The notes under the pieces are model-generated. The model was not told where the DNA came from and ran no database searches. It saw only the letters and a list, made by a program, of their open reading frames with translations. A DNA stretch of 14,885 nt from Deltaproteobacteria bacterium (lineage in GTDB: Bacteria; Desulfobacterota; Desulfobacteria; Desulfobacterales; JAFDDL01). The translations under genes were made by a program, and so were the position numbers. The stretch spans positions 1-14,885 of the forward strand of contig JAFDDL010000027.1 in the NCBI GenBank assembly GCA_019310865.1, read 5' to 3'. This document shows, piece by piece, positions 6,673 through 14,341 of this stretch; positions within the stretch are counted from its first letter, which is position 1, and every line of letters starts with the position of its first letter.

Positions 6673-6700
6673 TCTATATCCTGCATGCTTCATGTGTCAA
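6673..6700 (-). promoter_or_regulatory. Promoter of the rubrerythrin-like/Nudix unit
   Basis: Consensus -35 TTGACA (6695-6700) and -10 TATAGA (6673-6678) on the minus strand with a 16-base spacer, giving a leader of about 25 bases before the ATG at 6642. Confidence 0.6.
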
Positions 6701-6892
6701 CGTGTTTCGTTCACGTCACGTGCACCTGCACCTGCACGAATTGCGGCTGAAAAAACTTTATTACCAGGTGCGAATAGCCTGGCTCTAAATACGGTTAGTC
6801 TGGACCATATGCCGGATAGAATTGCTTTCCCTATTTTCATTTGGTACCATTTTCAGGCTATTTCAATGAATTACCGTAATACGGAGGAAGAT

Positions 6893-7564
6893 ATGCGTTC
6901 TGATATTTTCTGGATCGGAATAGGGGATGTTCACGAACGGATCGATAATGTGAGGAAAATACCCAATCTATCCGACGCGCAGGCGGTACTCATTGCCGGG
7001 GATCTGACCAATGTGGGTGGGAAAGCTGAGACGCTGCGTATTTTGGATGAGGTTGGTAAAATCAATACGTGCATCTATGCTCAGATCGGCAACATGGACA
7101 CACCGGCAGTGGCGGCTGTGTTGACCGAAAAAAAAATAAACGCACATGCTCGAATCATTGATCTGGGCCATGGTATCGGCCTGATGGGTCTCGGGTTTTC
7201 GTCACCGACACCGTTTCATACGCCCTCGGAAGTCAGTGAAGCTCAGTTGGCGCGTTGGTTGAATGATGCCTACCGAGACGCTGAGAAATTCTCGAACTTG
7301 ATTCTGATGGCCCATGACCCGCCCCACGGGACTAAGACCGACCGACTCGCATCCGGTAAACCGGTCGGCAACCGGGCTGTGAGGCGGTTCATTGAGGACC
7401 GTCAGCCGGCGGTCTGCCTCACCGGTCACATCCACGAGGCCAAATCCATTGATCGGCTTGGTAGAACTTGGATTGTCAATCCGGGTTTGTTCGCCCTTGG
7501 TGGTTATGCCGTCATTCGTCTGGACGGCGATGGCCTGACAGTCGCCTTGGGGCAAGCGGGTTAA
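6893..7564 (+). CDS. Calcineurin-like metallophosphoesterase
   Basis: Dinuclear-metal phosphoesterase of 223 residues. The metal-binding motifs appear in order: GDVHE (D12, H14), GDLTN (D37), GNMD (N67; His of the classic GNHD replaced by Met), MAHDPPHG (H141) and TGHIHE (H179, H181). This set matches small cytosolic enzymes such as the YfcE/phosphodiesterase group; the substrate is unknown. The open frame extends upstream to 6635, but the start at 6893 is preferred because GGAGG lies 5 bases upstream and the extra N-terminal residues do not belong to the fold. The 250-base gap before it (6643-6892) holds the divergent rubrerythrin promoter and a short CACCTG repeat near 6720. No clear plus-strand promoter was found there. 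Confidence 0.88.
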   Translation: MRSDIFWIGIGDVHERIDNVRKIPNLSDAQAVLIAGDLTNVGGKAETLRILDEVGKINTCIYAQIGNMDTPAVAAVLTEKKINAHARIIDLGHGIGLMGLGFSSPTPFHTPSEVSEAQLARWLNDAYRDAEKFSNLILMAHDPPHGTKTDRLASGKPVGNRAVRRFIEDRQPAVCLTGHIHEAKSIDRLGRTWIVNPGLFALGGYAVIRLDGDGLTVALGQAG

Positions 7565-7585
7565 TCAGGAGCGTGGCTGCCCGCA

Positions 7586-9433
7586 TTAGTCCGAAAAGCG
7601 CATATACCCAACCGATTCCCTAGTGTGGGCGGTCTCTTCATTGGCAGACTGTTCCTCGGATATCTTGAAAAAGATTTGCTCTCGAGTATGACTGCTCCAG
7701 CGGACAGTGGCGGTGTCACCGCCGTTTGTGGTTTGCATGGTCGCGATGACAGCCGGGGTTCCGGAAAACCAGGGACTGAATGATACCGGGTAATATTTGT
7801 GGGTAACCGATGATGACGTCTTTCCCACGTCAAATCGCACACCGCTAACGGTTCCCTGGGAAGGCTCCCACGCCACAAAGGAAACGGTTTCCGACGCATG
7901 GGTGCTTCCATTGCCCTCCTCTTGCTGGAGTCGCAAGTAAAAGCCATTTGCTGATACGCCGGACAACCGGACCGTGACCGCATCTAAGTCGTTGTTACTG
8001 GTGACGGATGCAATGACCACCGGTGTGGTTTGAAAGGGCGTCGAGAAGGGAATAACCAAGCCGGATGGGCCGACTGAAACCTTGCCCGCCTGAATCCGCG
8101 TTCCGTCGGCCAAATCAAAAATTCCAGCCTCAACGACCACGTAGCCGGTGGTTTCGATGCCATGCATCCCATCCAGATAATCCCACTCCTGGACGCTGAT
8201 ATTAAAACCCGACGTGTAAATATCTTCGATTCTGACCACTGCAGGGCTTGGGTCATAGGTGCTCATGGCGCTGGAAACCACCACCGGATTTTTATAGCTG
8301 TTTTGAAATCCCACCCAGCGCCAGTCCTGAGTTACGGCAACGTTTCCGGCTTCCAGAACCAATTGCGGTGGAAGGGGGGCAAACTGAGCGTCGATGCTGT
8401 GATTTTCGATAACATCGGTAAATGTATAAGCGGTAACCACACCGACGGATTGGCCGTCTACCCGAACATCGATAATCTCGCAGTCTTGTGCGGGGGTGAT
8501 GGTAAAGGTCTGGCCGGCCTCGTGCGCCACGGTGACCACACCAGCGGGCGATATGGAGCCGTACGATCCGGAAGTGGCCGATATGGAATAGGTGTTTTTT
8601 TCAAATACGGCGTATAAATTTAGGGAAGCTTCAAAGCTCTCGATGGTCAGGCTGGTGATGGCGCCCTTGGAGACGCCGCCCATCATGACATCCACCACAT
8701 GACAATTCGGATCCGGCGTGAAGGTGAAGGTTTGGGTCGAACCGTGAAAGGCTGTCATGGGCCCTGCCGGCGATATGGTGCCATGGGCGCTGTTGGCGGT
8801 GACGATCTCATAGAAATCCTGTTCGAAAATGACCTGTATGTCATGGTCCTGGGCAATATTTTCAATGGTGAGGCTGGTGACCGCCCCATGTGAGGTGCCG
8901 TCGACTTGGACATCCACCACATGGCAATGGGGATCCGCGGTGATCGTAAAGGCCAGATCGTTTCCGTCTTCAACCGAGACCGGGCCTGCCGGCGATATGG
9001 CGCCCAATGGATTGGCAGCGGTCGTTACCGTGTGAATTGGCGCGGGTGGATCATAGCGGATAATATTGGAGATACCACTTTCAACCCCTCCCTGGTTATA
9101 GGCAGCAACGGCAAACTGATAGGTTTGATCATGGGAAACACCGCTCAGGGTAACATACGGGGATTTCGAATTATCCAGCTGAGCCCGGGTGATGGTAATG
9201 GGGGATGCACCCTGGTCCAATCCGGAGCCTTTGAAACCGGATTGGTTCGAACCCGCATCGTAATAGATTTTATAGCCCACCAGATCGGATTCCGCATTTG
9301 CATCCCAGGCCAGGGTTACCGATTCCACATTCGCCCGGCAGGGGGCTTGCAGAAAGACCAGGGCCAGAAAAAACGAGACACAGGAAAAAAGGGCGATTTT
9401 CGCCAAAAGAACAGGAGAATCAAAGTTAATCAT
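7586..9433 (-). CDS. Secreted Fn3 / bacterial-repeat / C-terminal-repeat surface protein
   Basis: A 615-residue exported protein. Residues 1-34 are a signal peptide (hydrophobic 9-30, likely cleavage after CRA). Residues about 36-128 form a fibronectin type III domain. Three repeats of about 74 residues follow (134-204, 207-278, 281-352), each with an ISPAG motif and one cysteine in a D-x-x-C-[HE]-[VI]-[VI]-D-V motif (C170, C244, C318); they resemble the divergent InlB B-repeat family (Flg_new_2). The last part (about 371-615) has three further modules of about 90 residues starting near 383, 471 and 560 with the shared pattern PVVIAS..D.A.VR....GF...QE; an H-type-lectin-like fold is possible but unproven. 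No sorting or anchor signal is visible. A role in carbohydrate or surface binding is inference. GAGG sits upstream of the ATG. Confidence 0.82.
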   Translation of the reverse strand: MINFDSPVLLAKIALFSCVSFFLALVFLQAPCRANVESVTLAWDANAESDLVGYKIYYDAGSNQSGFKGSGLDQGASPITITRAQLDNSKSPYVTLSGVSHDQTYQFAVAAYNQGGVESGISNIIRYDPPAPIHTVTTAANPLGAISPAGPVSVEDGNDLAFTITADPHCHVVDVQVDGTSHGAVTSLTIENIAQDHDIQVIFEQDFYEIVTANSAHGTISPAGPMTAFHGSTQTFTFTPDPNCHVVDVMMGGVSKGAITSLTIESFEASLNLYAVFEKNTYSISATSGSYGSISPAGVVTVAHEAGQTFTITPAQDCEIIDVRVDGQSVGVVTAYTFTDVIENHSIDAQFAPLPPQLVLEAGNVAVTQDWRWVGFQNSYKNPVVVSSAMSTYDPSPAVVRIEDIYTSGFNISVQEWDYLDGMHGIETTGYVVVEAGIFDLADGTRIQAGKVSVGPSGLVIPFSTPFQTTPVVIASVTSNNDLDAVTVRLSGVSANGFYLRLQQEEGNGSTHASETVSFVAWEPSQGTVSGVRFDVGKTSSSVTHKYYPVSFSPWFSGTPAVIATMQTTNGGDTATVRWSSHTREQIFFKISEEQSANEETAHTRESVGYMRFSD

Positions 9434-9626
9434 AAAAAAATAACCTCTAACTATCTAAGATCAGGGCACATTCTAAGTGTACAGCGCAACGGGAGCCCCG
9501 CGACCGTTATGATTCGAATCACAATGGGGTCAGAAATCCTTTATGACAAACCAGACATTGACAGGATTATCAAGAAAAAAATGAATAAAGGCGTGCATTT
9601 TTCACATCCTCATGGTCCAAATGGTT

Positions 9627-10418
9627 TCAGAAAGCGGCCCGAATGGCGCCGCCATCCACCGGAATGGACGTACCGGTGATGTAGCTTGCCTTCTCGGACG
9701 CCAGAAAGGCGACCACCGCGCCGAACTCCTCAGGCTGACCGATTCGGCCGAGTGGGACCGGTTTTCCCATTTCGGCCAGAACGGAATCCGTTGACGCTCC
9801 GGTATTTTTCGCGGTGTCGGCTGCGATCTGTTTCAGCCGATCGGTTTGGGTGTAGCCGGGCATCACGTTGTTGATGGTGATGCCGTCTGCGCCATATTCA
9901 TTGGCCAGGGTTTTGGCCAGCCCATGAACCGATGGCCGAATTGCGTTGGACAGGACAAGGGGCGCCAGGGGCTCTTTGACTGAAAGGCTGGTGATATTGA
10001 TGATCCGGCCCCATTTTTCCCGCTGCATGTGCGGTATGGCGGCCCGGATCAGCCGGACTGCGCTCATCATGGACAGTTCAAAGGCAGATTGCCAATCCCC
10101 GTCCTCAAAGTTTATGAACGAACCCGGCGGCGGCCCACCGGCGTTGGTGACCAGGATGTGCAGTCCGCCGAAACGCTTGATCGTTTTTTGAACCAGGGTT
10201 TTGATATGATCGGCCCGGGTCAAGTCGGCCGGTATGGCCAGAATTTCCGATCCCGTGACCGCCGCAATTTCCGCTTGGGTTTTGGATAAAATGTCCGCAT
10301 CTCGGGCGCAGATGACCACCTTTGCCCCTTCGGATGCGATGGCCTCGGCGCAAGCACGGCCTAAACCCTTGGATGAAGCGGCAACCAGGGCGATTTTGTC
10401 TTTGATTCCAAGATCCAT
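9627..10418 (-). CDS. Short-chain dehydrogenase/reductase lacking the YxxxK pair
   Basis: Rossmann-fold SDR of 263 residues, of the 3-oxoacyl-ACP reductase-like branch. It shows the cofactor loop SSKGLG (15-20), an arginine in ICARD (39) suggesting NADP preference, NAGG (92-95), the catalytic-type serine S144 in NITS, and a C-terminal GTSIPVDGG motif. The expected YxxxK is replaced by S157-N-A-I-R161. Such substitutions are seen in a known SDR sub-branch, so it may be an active variant or a non-canonical enzyme. The ATG at 10418 follows AGGAGAG, and that SD overlaps the stop of the upstream Fe-S gene, indicating coupling; the longer open frame to 10475 lies inside that gene and is not favoured. 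It is last in the three-gene operon. Confidence 0.87.
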   Translation of the reverse strand: MDLGIKDKIALVAASSKGLGRACAEAIASEGAKVVICARDADILSKTQAEIAAVTGSEILAIPADLTRADHIKTLVQKTIKRFGGLHILVTNAGGPPPGSFINFEDGDWQSAFELSMMSAVRLIRAAIPHMQREKWGRIINITSLSVKEPLAPLVLSNAIRPSVHGLAKTLANEYGADGITINNVMPGYTQTDRLKQIAADTAKNTGASTDSVLAEMGKPVPLGRIGQPEEFGAVVAFLASEKASYITGTSIPVDGGAIRAAF

Positions 10419-10428
10419 ATCGTCTCTC

Positions 10429-12063
10429 CTATTCGGTGAAGCCGGGAGGCAATCCATCCGGACTATCGGGGACAAAGGTCTCCAGAGCCTCCTTGGGCTT
10501 TAGTTTCAGTGAAAAGCCAAGGGAGTTTCCCATTTCTTCATAGGAACCCCGGGCGATGCGAATGGCATTCATGGGCTCGACGATGATGGCCGCCTGGTGC
10601 TGGACCGGACAATGGTGTTCACAAAATCCGCAGCCGCTGCACCGGTTTTCATCCACGAACGGGACCGCCTCCTTGAGCCCGGGAACCCGCCGCAGGTTGA
10701 TGGCGTCATAGGGGCAGACTTCATCACAGACCAGGCATTTTCGATCAAATTCCCAGGCCAGACATTTTCGGCGCAGGACAAAGGCGGTGCCCACCTTGGC
10801 CCATATCCTGTCTGCCTTGGGCAGCGGCCGGATGGCCCCGGTGGGGCAGACATGGCCACAGACATTGCAGGTGGGTTCACAGGGCCCCCGCCGGGCAAGG
10901 AGTTTCGGACTGAAAAAGCTGGTGATACCCGAGGCCAGCCCCAGGGGCTGCAAGGTGTTTGTGGGACATGCCTTCATGCACAATCCGCACCGGACACATC
11001 GAGCGAGAAGATCCCTTTCGGGCAGCGCCCCTGGGGGTCGTATCAGCCGGCGCGGGGCAACCTTGGCATAATCGGCGGAGACCAGCGGGTGGCTGATGGC
11101 GGTGCTGGTGACGATGGCGGACCCGACGCCGGCCAGGCTTGCGGTAATCATTTCCCGACGTCCGGCCGAAAAGGGTATGGCCCTTTCAGCGCGTGTTGAC
11201 CGGTTCGTGGTGAAGGTGACGGCGTTCACGGGACAGACCCGAACACAGGTTTCACAAACAATGCACTCCCCATGGCAGGTAACAAGCGGATCGGTATCAA
11301 TGGCATCCATGGGGCAATCTTTCTGACATTTGCCGCAGTCGATACAGTCATCGGATACACCCCGTCGCATCAGCGGGCGCCAGGAAAACAGGGCGAAAAG
11401 CCCGCCGGCCGGACATAGATACCGGCACCAGAACCGGGGGGACCAGACAGCGCACAGAAAAATGGCACCCAGGATGGCCATGGTCACCCATTGCAGCAGG
11501 TATCGTGATTGGGGAACCTGGGCATAGGCCAAAACGGACCAGTCGAGGCTGTCGGCCAGGGGCCTTACCCAGGTCAGACCCTTTCCGGTCACAAAGTTGA
11601 CGGCCGGGTAGATTAACAGTCCATAGAACCGGGTGATCAATGACAAGGGAGATGCCAGGAAGATCCATGAAACGCCCAGCAGGCCGGCTGCCAGGATAAA
11701 GACCAGCACCTGGTATTTGACCTGCCGAAGCCGAACGCCGGGACCGGTCGGCTTTTCCTTGGCGGACCGATCATGGAATTTTCCGCGGATGAGCCGATCC
11801 GTCACGTCCAACGTCGTGCCCATGGGGCAGATGTGCCCGCAGAAAAACCGGCCCAAAATCGTCGACAGGGCCAGCAGCAGCGCCGCTGCCCAGAGGGCTG
11901 GAATCAACGTGCGGCTGCTCAGCCAGGTCCCCACCAGAATCAGGGGGTCGAGTCGGAGAAAAGCGTCCACTGCAATATCTGCGATCAGCGGAAAGGCCGA
12001 TAACCACATCAATACGAGAAAAACAGCCAGGCACAGGGTTTGAACGACGCGCTGAAAGGTCAT
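10429..12063 (-). CDS. NapH-NapG-like membrane Fe-S electron-transfer fusion protein
   Basis: A 544-residue protein that looks like two electron-transfer subunits joined. Residues 1-235 match the NapH/CcgA-type membrane half, with about four or five membrane helices and the paired motifs FCGHICPMG (C75, C79) and CRYLCPAG (C213, C217). Two 4Fe-4S motifs follow (C240-C250 and C267-C277). At 301-325 GRREMITASLAGVGSAIV looks like the Tat signal of NapG/MauM, now internal. Residues 350-490 carry four further cluster motifs (C356-C366, C395-C406, C434/C443-C450, C475-C485). It would take electrons from quinol and pass them to a partner at the membrane face. Its ATG shares one base with the DUF362 stop. 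The partner is unknown; no nitrate reductase gene is visible. Confidence 0.85.
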   Translation of the reverse strand: MTFQRVVQTLCLAVFLVLMWLSAFPLIADIAVDAFLRLDPLILVGTWLSSRTLIPALWAAALLLALSTILGRFFCGHICPMGTTLDVTDRLIRGKFHDRSAKEKPTGPGVRLRQVKYQVLVFILAAGLLGVSWIFLASPLSLITRFYGLLIYPAVNFVTGKGLTWVRPLADSLDWSVLAYAQVPQSRYLLQWVTMAILGAIFLCAVWSPRFWCRYLCPAGGLFALFSWRPLMRRGVSDDCIDCGKCQKDCPMDAIDTDPLVTCHGECIVCETCVRVCPVNAVTFTTNRSTRAERAIPFSAGRREMITASLAGVGSAIVTSTAISHPLVSADYAKVAPRRLIRPPGALPERDLLARCVRCGLCMKACPTNTLQPLGLASGITSFFSPKLLARRGPCEPTCNVCGHVCPTGAIRPLPKADRIWAKVGTAFVLRRKCLAWEFDRKCLVCDEVCPYDAINLRRVPGLKEAVPFVDENRCSGCGFCEHHCPVQHQAAIIVEPMNAIRIARGSYEEMGNSLGFSLKLKPKEALETFVPDSPDGLPPGFTE

Positions 12064-13034
12064 CAGGCCTGGACCTTTTGGATGGTCAGGTTATCAACAT
12101 CCATTCGGCCAAGCCCCCGCTCGTGGGCCAGACGAATATGTTTTACCTGACGCGGCGCCATGCGTCGGCCATACCATTCAAACATCTGCACGGCCAGAGC
12201 GTCGGCCGCCACCATGTCTCGGGAGGCGATGATGGTGCGGGTGGGGATGATCTTTCCGGGACCGTGTGGCCCGTTTGTGGACAGAACCCGAGTGGCGTCC
12301 ACTACCACCAGATCCGGTTTTAACAGGGTTGCCAGGTCGACGATGGACGCCGGCAGATCGTAGCGGCTGTGCATGATCCGGCGATTGTAAATCAGCCCCA
12401 TCATTCCCTTCATGGACAGGCTGACCCCGGTGCCGGCGTGTGACTTTGCCGTGGGCGCGGCAATGAGAACATCGGCTGTCAGTACATCCGTCATGACATC
12501 GGTCTGTTTCATGGTCACCCCTTGCGGGATGGCGGTTTCTTTGAACATCTCCCGGTTTTTGATGCCATGCACCAGGTTTTCATTAAAAACCTCGCATGCG
12601 GATTGAACCCCCTCGATACATAGCTCCGTGGTGCGCAAGGGATTATCGAGAACCCGAACCCGGCCGGCGCCGGCTTCCTTGCACATGGCCACCAGTTCTT
12701 TGACCACCAGTGGGTGCGTGTTACTTCCCATTTCCGTGCCGTTGGCGAAACTCATATTCGGCTTAATCACCACCTTCTGACCCGGTTTGACAAACGCGCT
12801 CATGCCGCCGAGCGATTGAACGGCAGCCCGTACGGCCGGTCCCTGATCGCCGGTTGCAACGGCCAGGTCGGGCATGGATGCCGTTGCGGGTCGAAGACCC
12901 GAGAGAACTGTGGTGCCGGCCGTGGCCAGTAGCAGGGCCTTGAGTTGACCTTTTAAAAAAGAGCGCCGGTTCAGATTGGTTTTGAACGCGGTGACGAGTT
13001 GATTTAAAGAATGATTTAAAGCAGTTGGGGTCAT
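12063..13034 (-). CDS. Tat-exported DUF362 protein
   Basis: A 323-residue protein with a twin-arginine signal (NRRSFLKG at 22-29, hydrophobic segment to about 45, likely cleavage near ATA at 50-52) followed by one DUF362 domain (about 56-315) with motifs such as KPNMSFANG, NTHPLVVKELV and PTAKSHAGTGVSLSMKGMMGLIYNRR. DUF362 proteins have no firmly known reaction; some are fused to ferredoxin domains, and this copy is not, but the Fe-S protein encoded next to it may take that role. Tat export implies folding, often cofactor loading, before transport to the periplasm. AGGAGGG lies about 8 bases before the ATG. It heads the operon with the NapH-NapG fusion and the SDR. Confidence 0.86.
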   Translation of the reverse strand: MTPTALNHSLNQLVTAFKTNLNRRSFLKGQLKALLLATAGTTVLSGLRPATASMPDLAVATGDQGPAVRAAVQSLGGMSAFVKPGQKVVIKPNMSFANGTEMGSNTHPLVVKELVAMCKEAGAGRVRVLDNPLRTTELCIEGVQSACEVFNENLVHGIKNREMFKETAIPQGVTMKQTDVMTDVLTADVLIAAPTAKSHAGTGVSLSMKGMMGLIYNRRIMHSRYDLPASIVDLATLLKPDLVVVDATRVLSTNGPHGPGKIIPTRTIIASRDMVAADALAVQMFEWYGRRMAPRQVKHIRLAHERGLGRMDVDNLTIQKVQA

Positions 13035-13065
13035 GGCCGATGCCCTCCTATGGAAAACGGATCTC

Positions 13066-13095
13066 TTGACAGACTGAGACGTATGATTGTAATAT
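13066..13095 (+). promoter_or_regulatory. Candidate promoter of the moxR operon
   Basis: TTGACA (13066-13071) and TAATAT (13090-13095) with an 18-base spacer on the plus strand, about 155 bases upstream of moxR. The same 224-base gap must also hold the promoter of the divergent DUF362 operon; TTGGTT and TACAAT on the minus strand near 13086-13120 are a weaker candidate. Confidence 0.5.
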
Positions 13096-13258
13096 CATTT
13101 GAAAATTTGAACCAAGGGTTTAACATATTGATATTAAAAGGCTTATGGCCTTTTGCGGGGCTGTTGTAGTCACCGCTGCCAGATTCCTTTAACCATCAAA
13201 CATTTCAGAATAGTACATCCATTTTCAACGATCGTCAATAAACCCCTAGGAGTTGAAT

Positions 13259-14236
13259 GTGCTTGAAGAATTGAGCCGGAAAGTCGAAGACAAGAGCCTG
13301 CTGGTCAGTCGGATCCGCCAGGAGATTGAAAAGATTCTCGTTGGTCAGCGCAAGCTGGTGGACGGTCTGCTCATCGGGCTGTTTGCAAAAGGCCATATCA
13401 TCATCGAGGGGGTGCCGGGACTGGCCAAAACCAGTGCAGTCAAGGCGCTTGCAGCAACCGTACAGTCGGATTTCAAGCGAATTCAATTTACACCGGATCT
13501 GCTTCCGGCGGATTTAATCGGGACCGAAGTGTTTCTGCCCCAGACAGGCGAATTTACCATCAAGAAGGGGCCGATCTTTCATAATATTATCCTGGCGGAC
13601 GAGATAAACCGGGCCCCGTCCAAGGTGCAGTCGGCCCTGCTGGAAGCCATGCAGGAACGACAGGTTACCATCGGGGGCACCACCTTTCCCTTGTCCGATC
13701 CGTTTCTGGTCATGGCCACCCAGAACCCCATCGAACAGGAGGGGACCTATCCGCTGCCCGAGGCACAGATCGACCGGTTTATGCTCAAGCTGGTCGTTGA
13801 TTATCCGAGCAAATCCGAGGAAAAAGAGATCATGAAGCGGGTGGGATTTGAAGCCGAGGCAACCCTCGACCAGGTGATCACACCGGAGATTCTCAAGGAA
13901 CTGGTGTCTCTTATCCAGGCGATCCATGTGGACGACAAGCTTAAAGACTACATGGTGGATCTGGTGTTTGCCACCCGGAATCCGGCGGACTACCAGATCG
14001 ATATCGCCGATTATATTCAGTTCGGTGCGTCGCCCCGGGCAACCATTTATTTGAGCCAGGTGGCGCGGGCTTACGCCTTTTTAAACGGCCGAGCATACGT
14101 CACGCCCCAGGATATCAAAACCATTGCACCGGACGTGCTGCGGCACCGGATCATATTGACCTATGAGGCCGAAGCCGAGGACGTGACCACCGATCAGATT
14201 ATCGGGCATATTTTCGATTCGGTTCCGGTTCCCTGA
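13259..14236 (+). CDS. MoxR-family AAA+ ATPase
   Basis: Cytoplasmic AAA+ chaperone-like ATPase of the MoxR group, 325 residues. It shows Walker A GVPGLAKT (51-58), Walker B ILADE (111-115), the MoxR-specific NRAPSKVQSALLEAMQERQV, sensor 1 in MATQNPIEQEGTYPLPEAQ with N156, and R173 in IDRF. The GTG at 13259 is chosen because AGGAG (13248-13252) lies 6 bases before it; a TTG at 13253 in frame directly abuts the SD and is unlikely. Together with the DUF58 gene downstream it forms the conserved moxR-DUF58 module, which in other bacteria (Bat/aerotolerance-type loci) is linked to stress tolerance and metal insertion into VWA proteins. Confidence 0.93.
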   Translation: MLEELSRKVEDKSLLVSRIRQEIEKILVGQRKLVDGLLIGLFAKGHIIIEGVPGLAKTSAVKALAATVQSDFKRIQFTPDLLPADLIGTEVFLPQTGEFTIKKGPIFHNIILADEINRAPSKVQSALLEAMQERQVTIGGTTFPLSDPFLVMATQNPIEQEGTYPLPEAQIDRFMLKLVVDYPSKSEEKEIMKRVGFEAEATLDQVITPEILKELVSLIQAIHVDDKLKDYMVDLVFATRNPADYQIDIADYIQFGASPRATIYLSQVARAYAFLNGRAYVTPQDIKTIAPDVLRHRIILTYEAEAEDVTTDQIIGHIFDSVPVP

Positions 14237-14245
14237 CGAACAAGA

Positions 14246-14285
14246 GTGCTGAGGGTTCATGAAACGTTCTGTTGGCACTCAGCAC
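14246..14285 (+). repeat. Intercistronic inverted repeat between moxR and DUF58 gene
   Basis: Perfect 8-base arms GTGCTGAG (14246-14253) and CTCAGCAC (14278-14285) with a 24-base loop. An alternative pairing uses GAGTGC (14244-14249) and GCACTC (14275-14280). No T tract follows, so it is not a standard terminator; it may tune mRNA stability between the two genes. Confidence 0.55.
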
Positions 14286-14341
14286 CTAGTCAGGGTTTTG
14301 CCCGCGACGGGGTGGTTTCAACTAGGAGGGCTCAGAGGTCG

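Noticed and set aside
6718..6737. Short CACCTG direct repeat upstream of the phosphoesterase
   Set aside because: Only two and a part copies; too few to call a repeat array, operator or CRISPR.
6635..6892. N-terminal extension of the metallophosphoesterase to the ATG at 6635
   Set aside because: The extension overlaps the start of the divergent gene, has no SD, is not part of the phosphoesterase fold, and the ATG at 6893 has a good GGAGG.
9434..9626. Possible small gene or RNA in the gap between the SDR and the secreted protein
   Set aside because: No ORF with SD and no strong hairpin with T tract was found; only an SD-like GAGG for the secreted protein is supported.
8906..9679. Plus-strand 257-codon open frame opposite the secreted repeat protein
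   Set aside because: It is a shadow of the repeat-coding minus strand, without a domain or signal, and crosses the intergenic region into the SDR gene.
10597..11199. Plus-strand 200-codon ORF opposite the Fe-S fusion gene
   Set aside because: The opposite strand has a full series of CxxCxxC cluster motifs; this frame is a GC-rich shadow.
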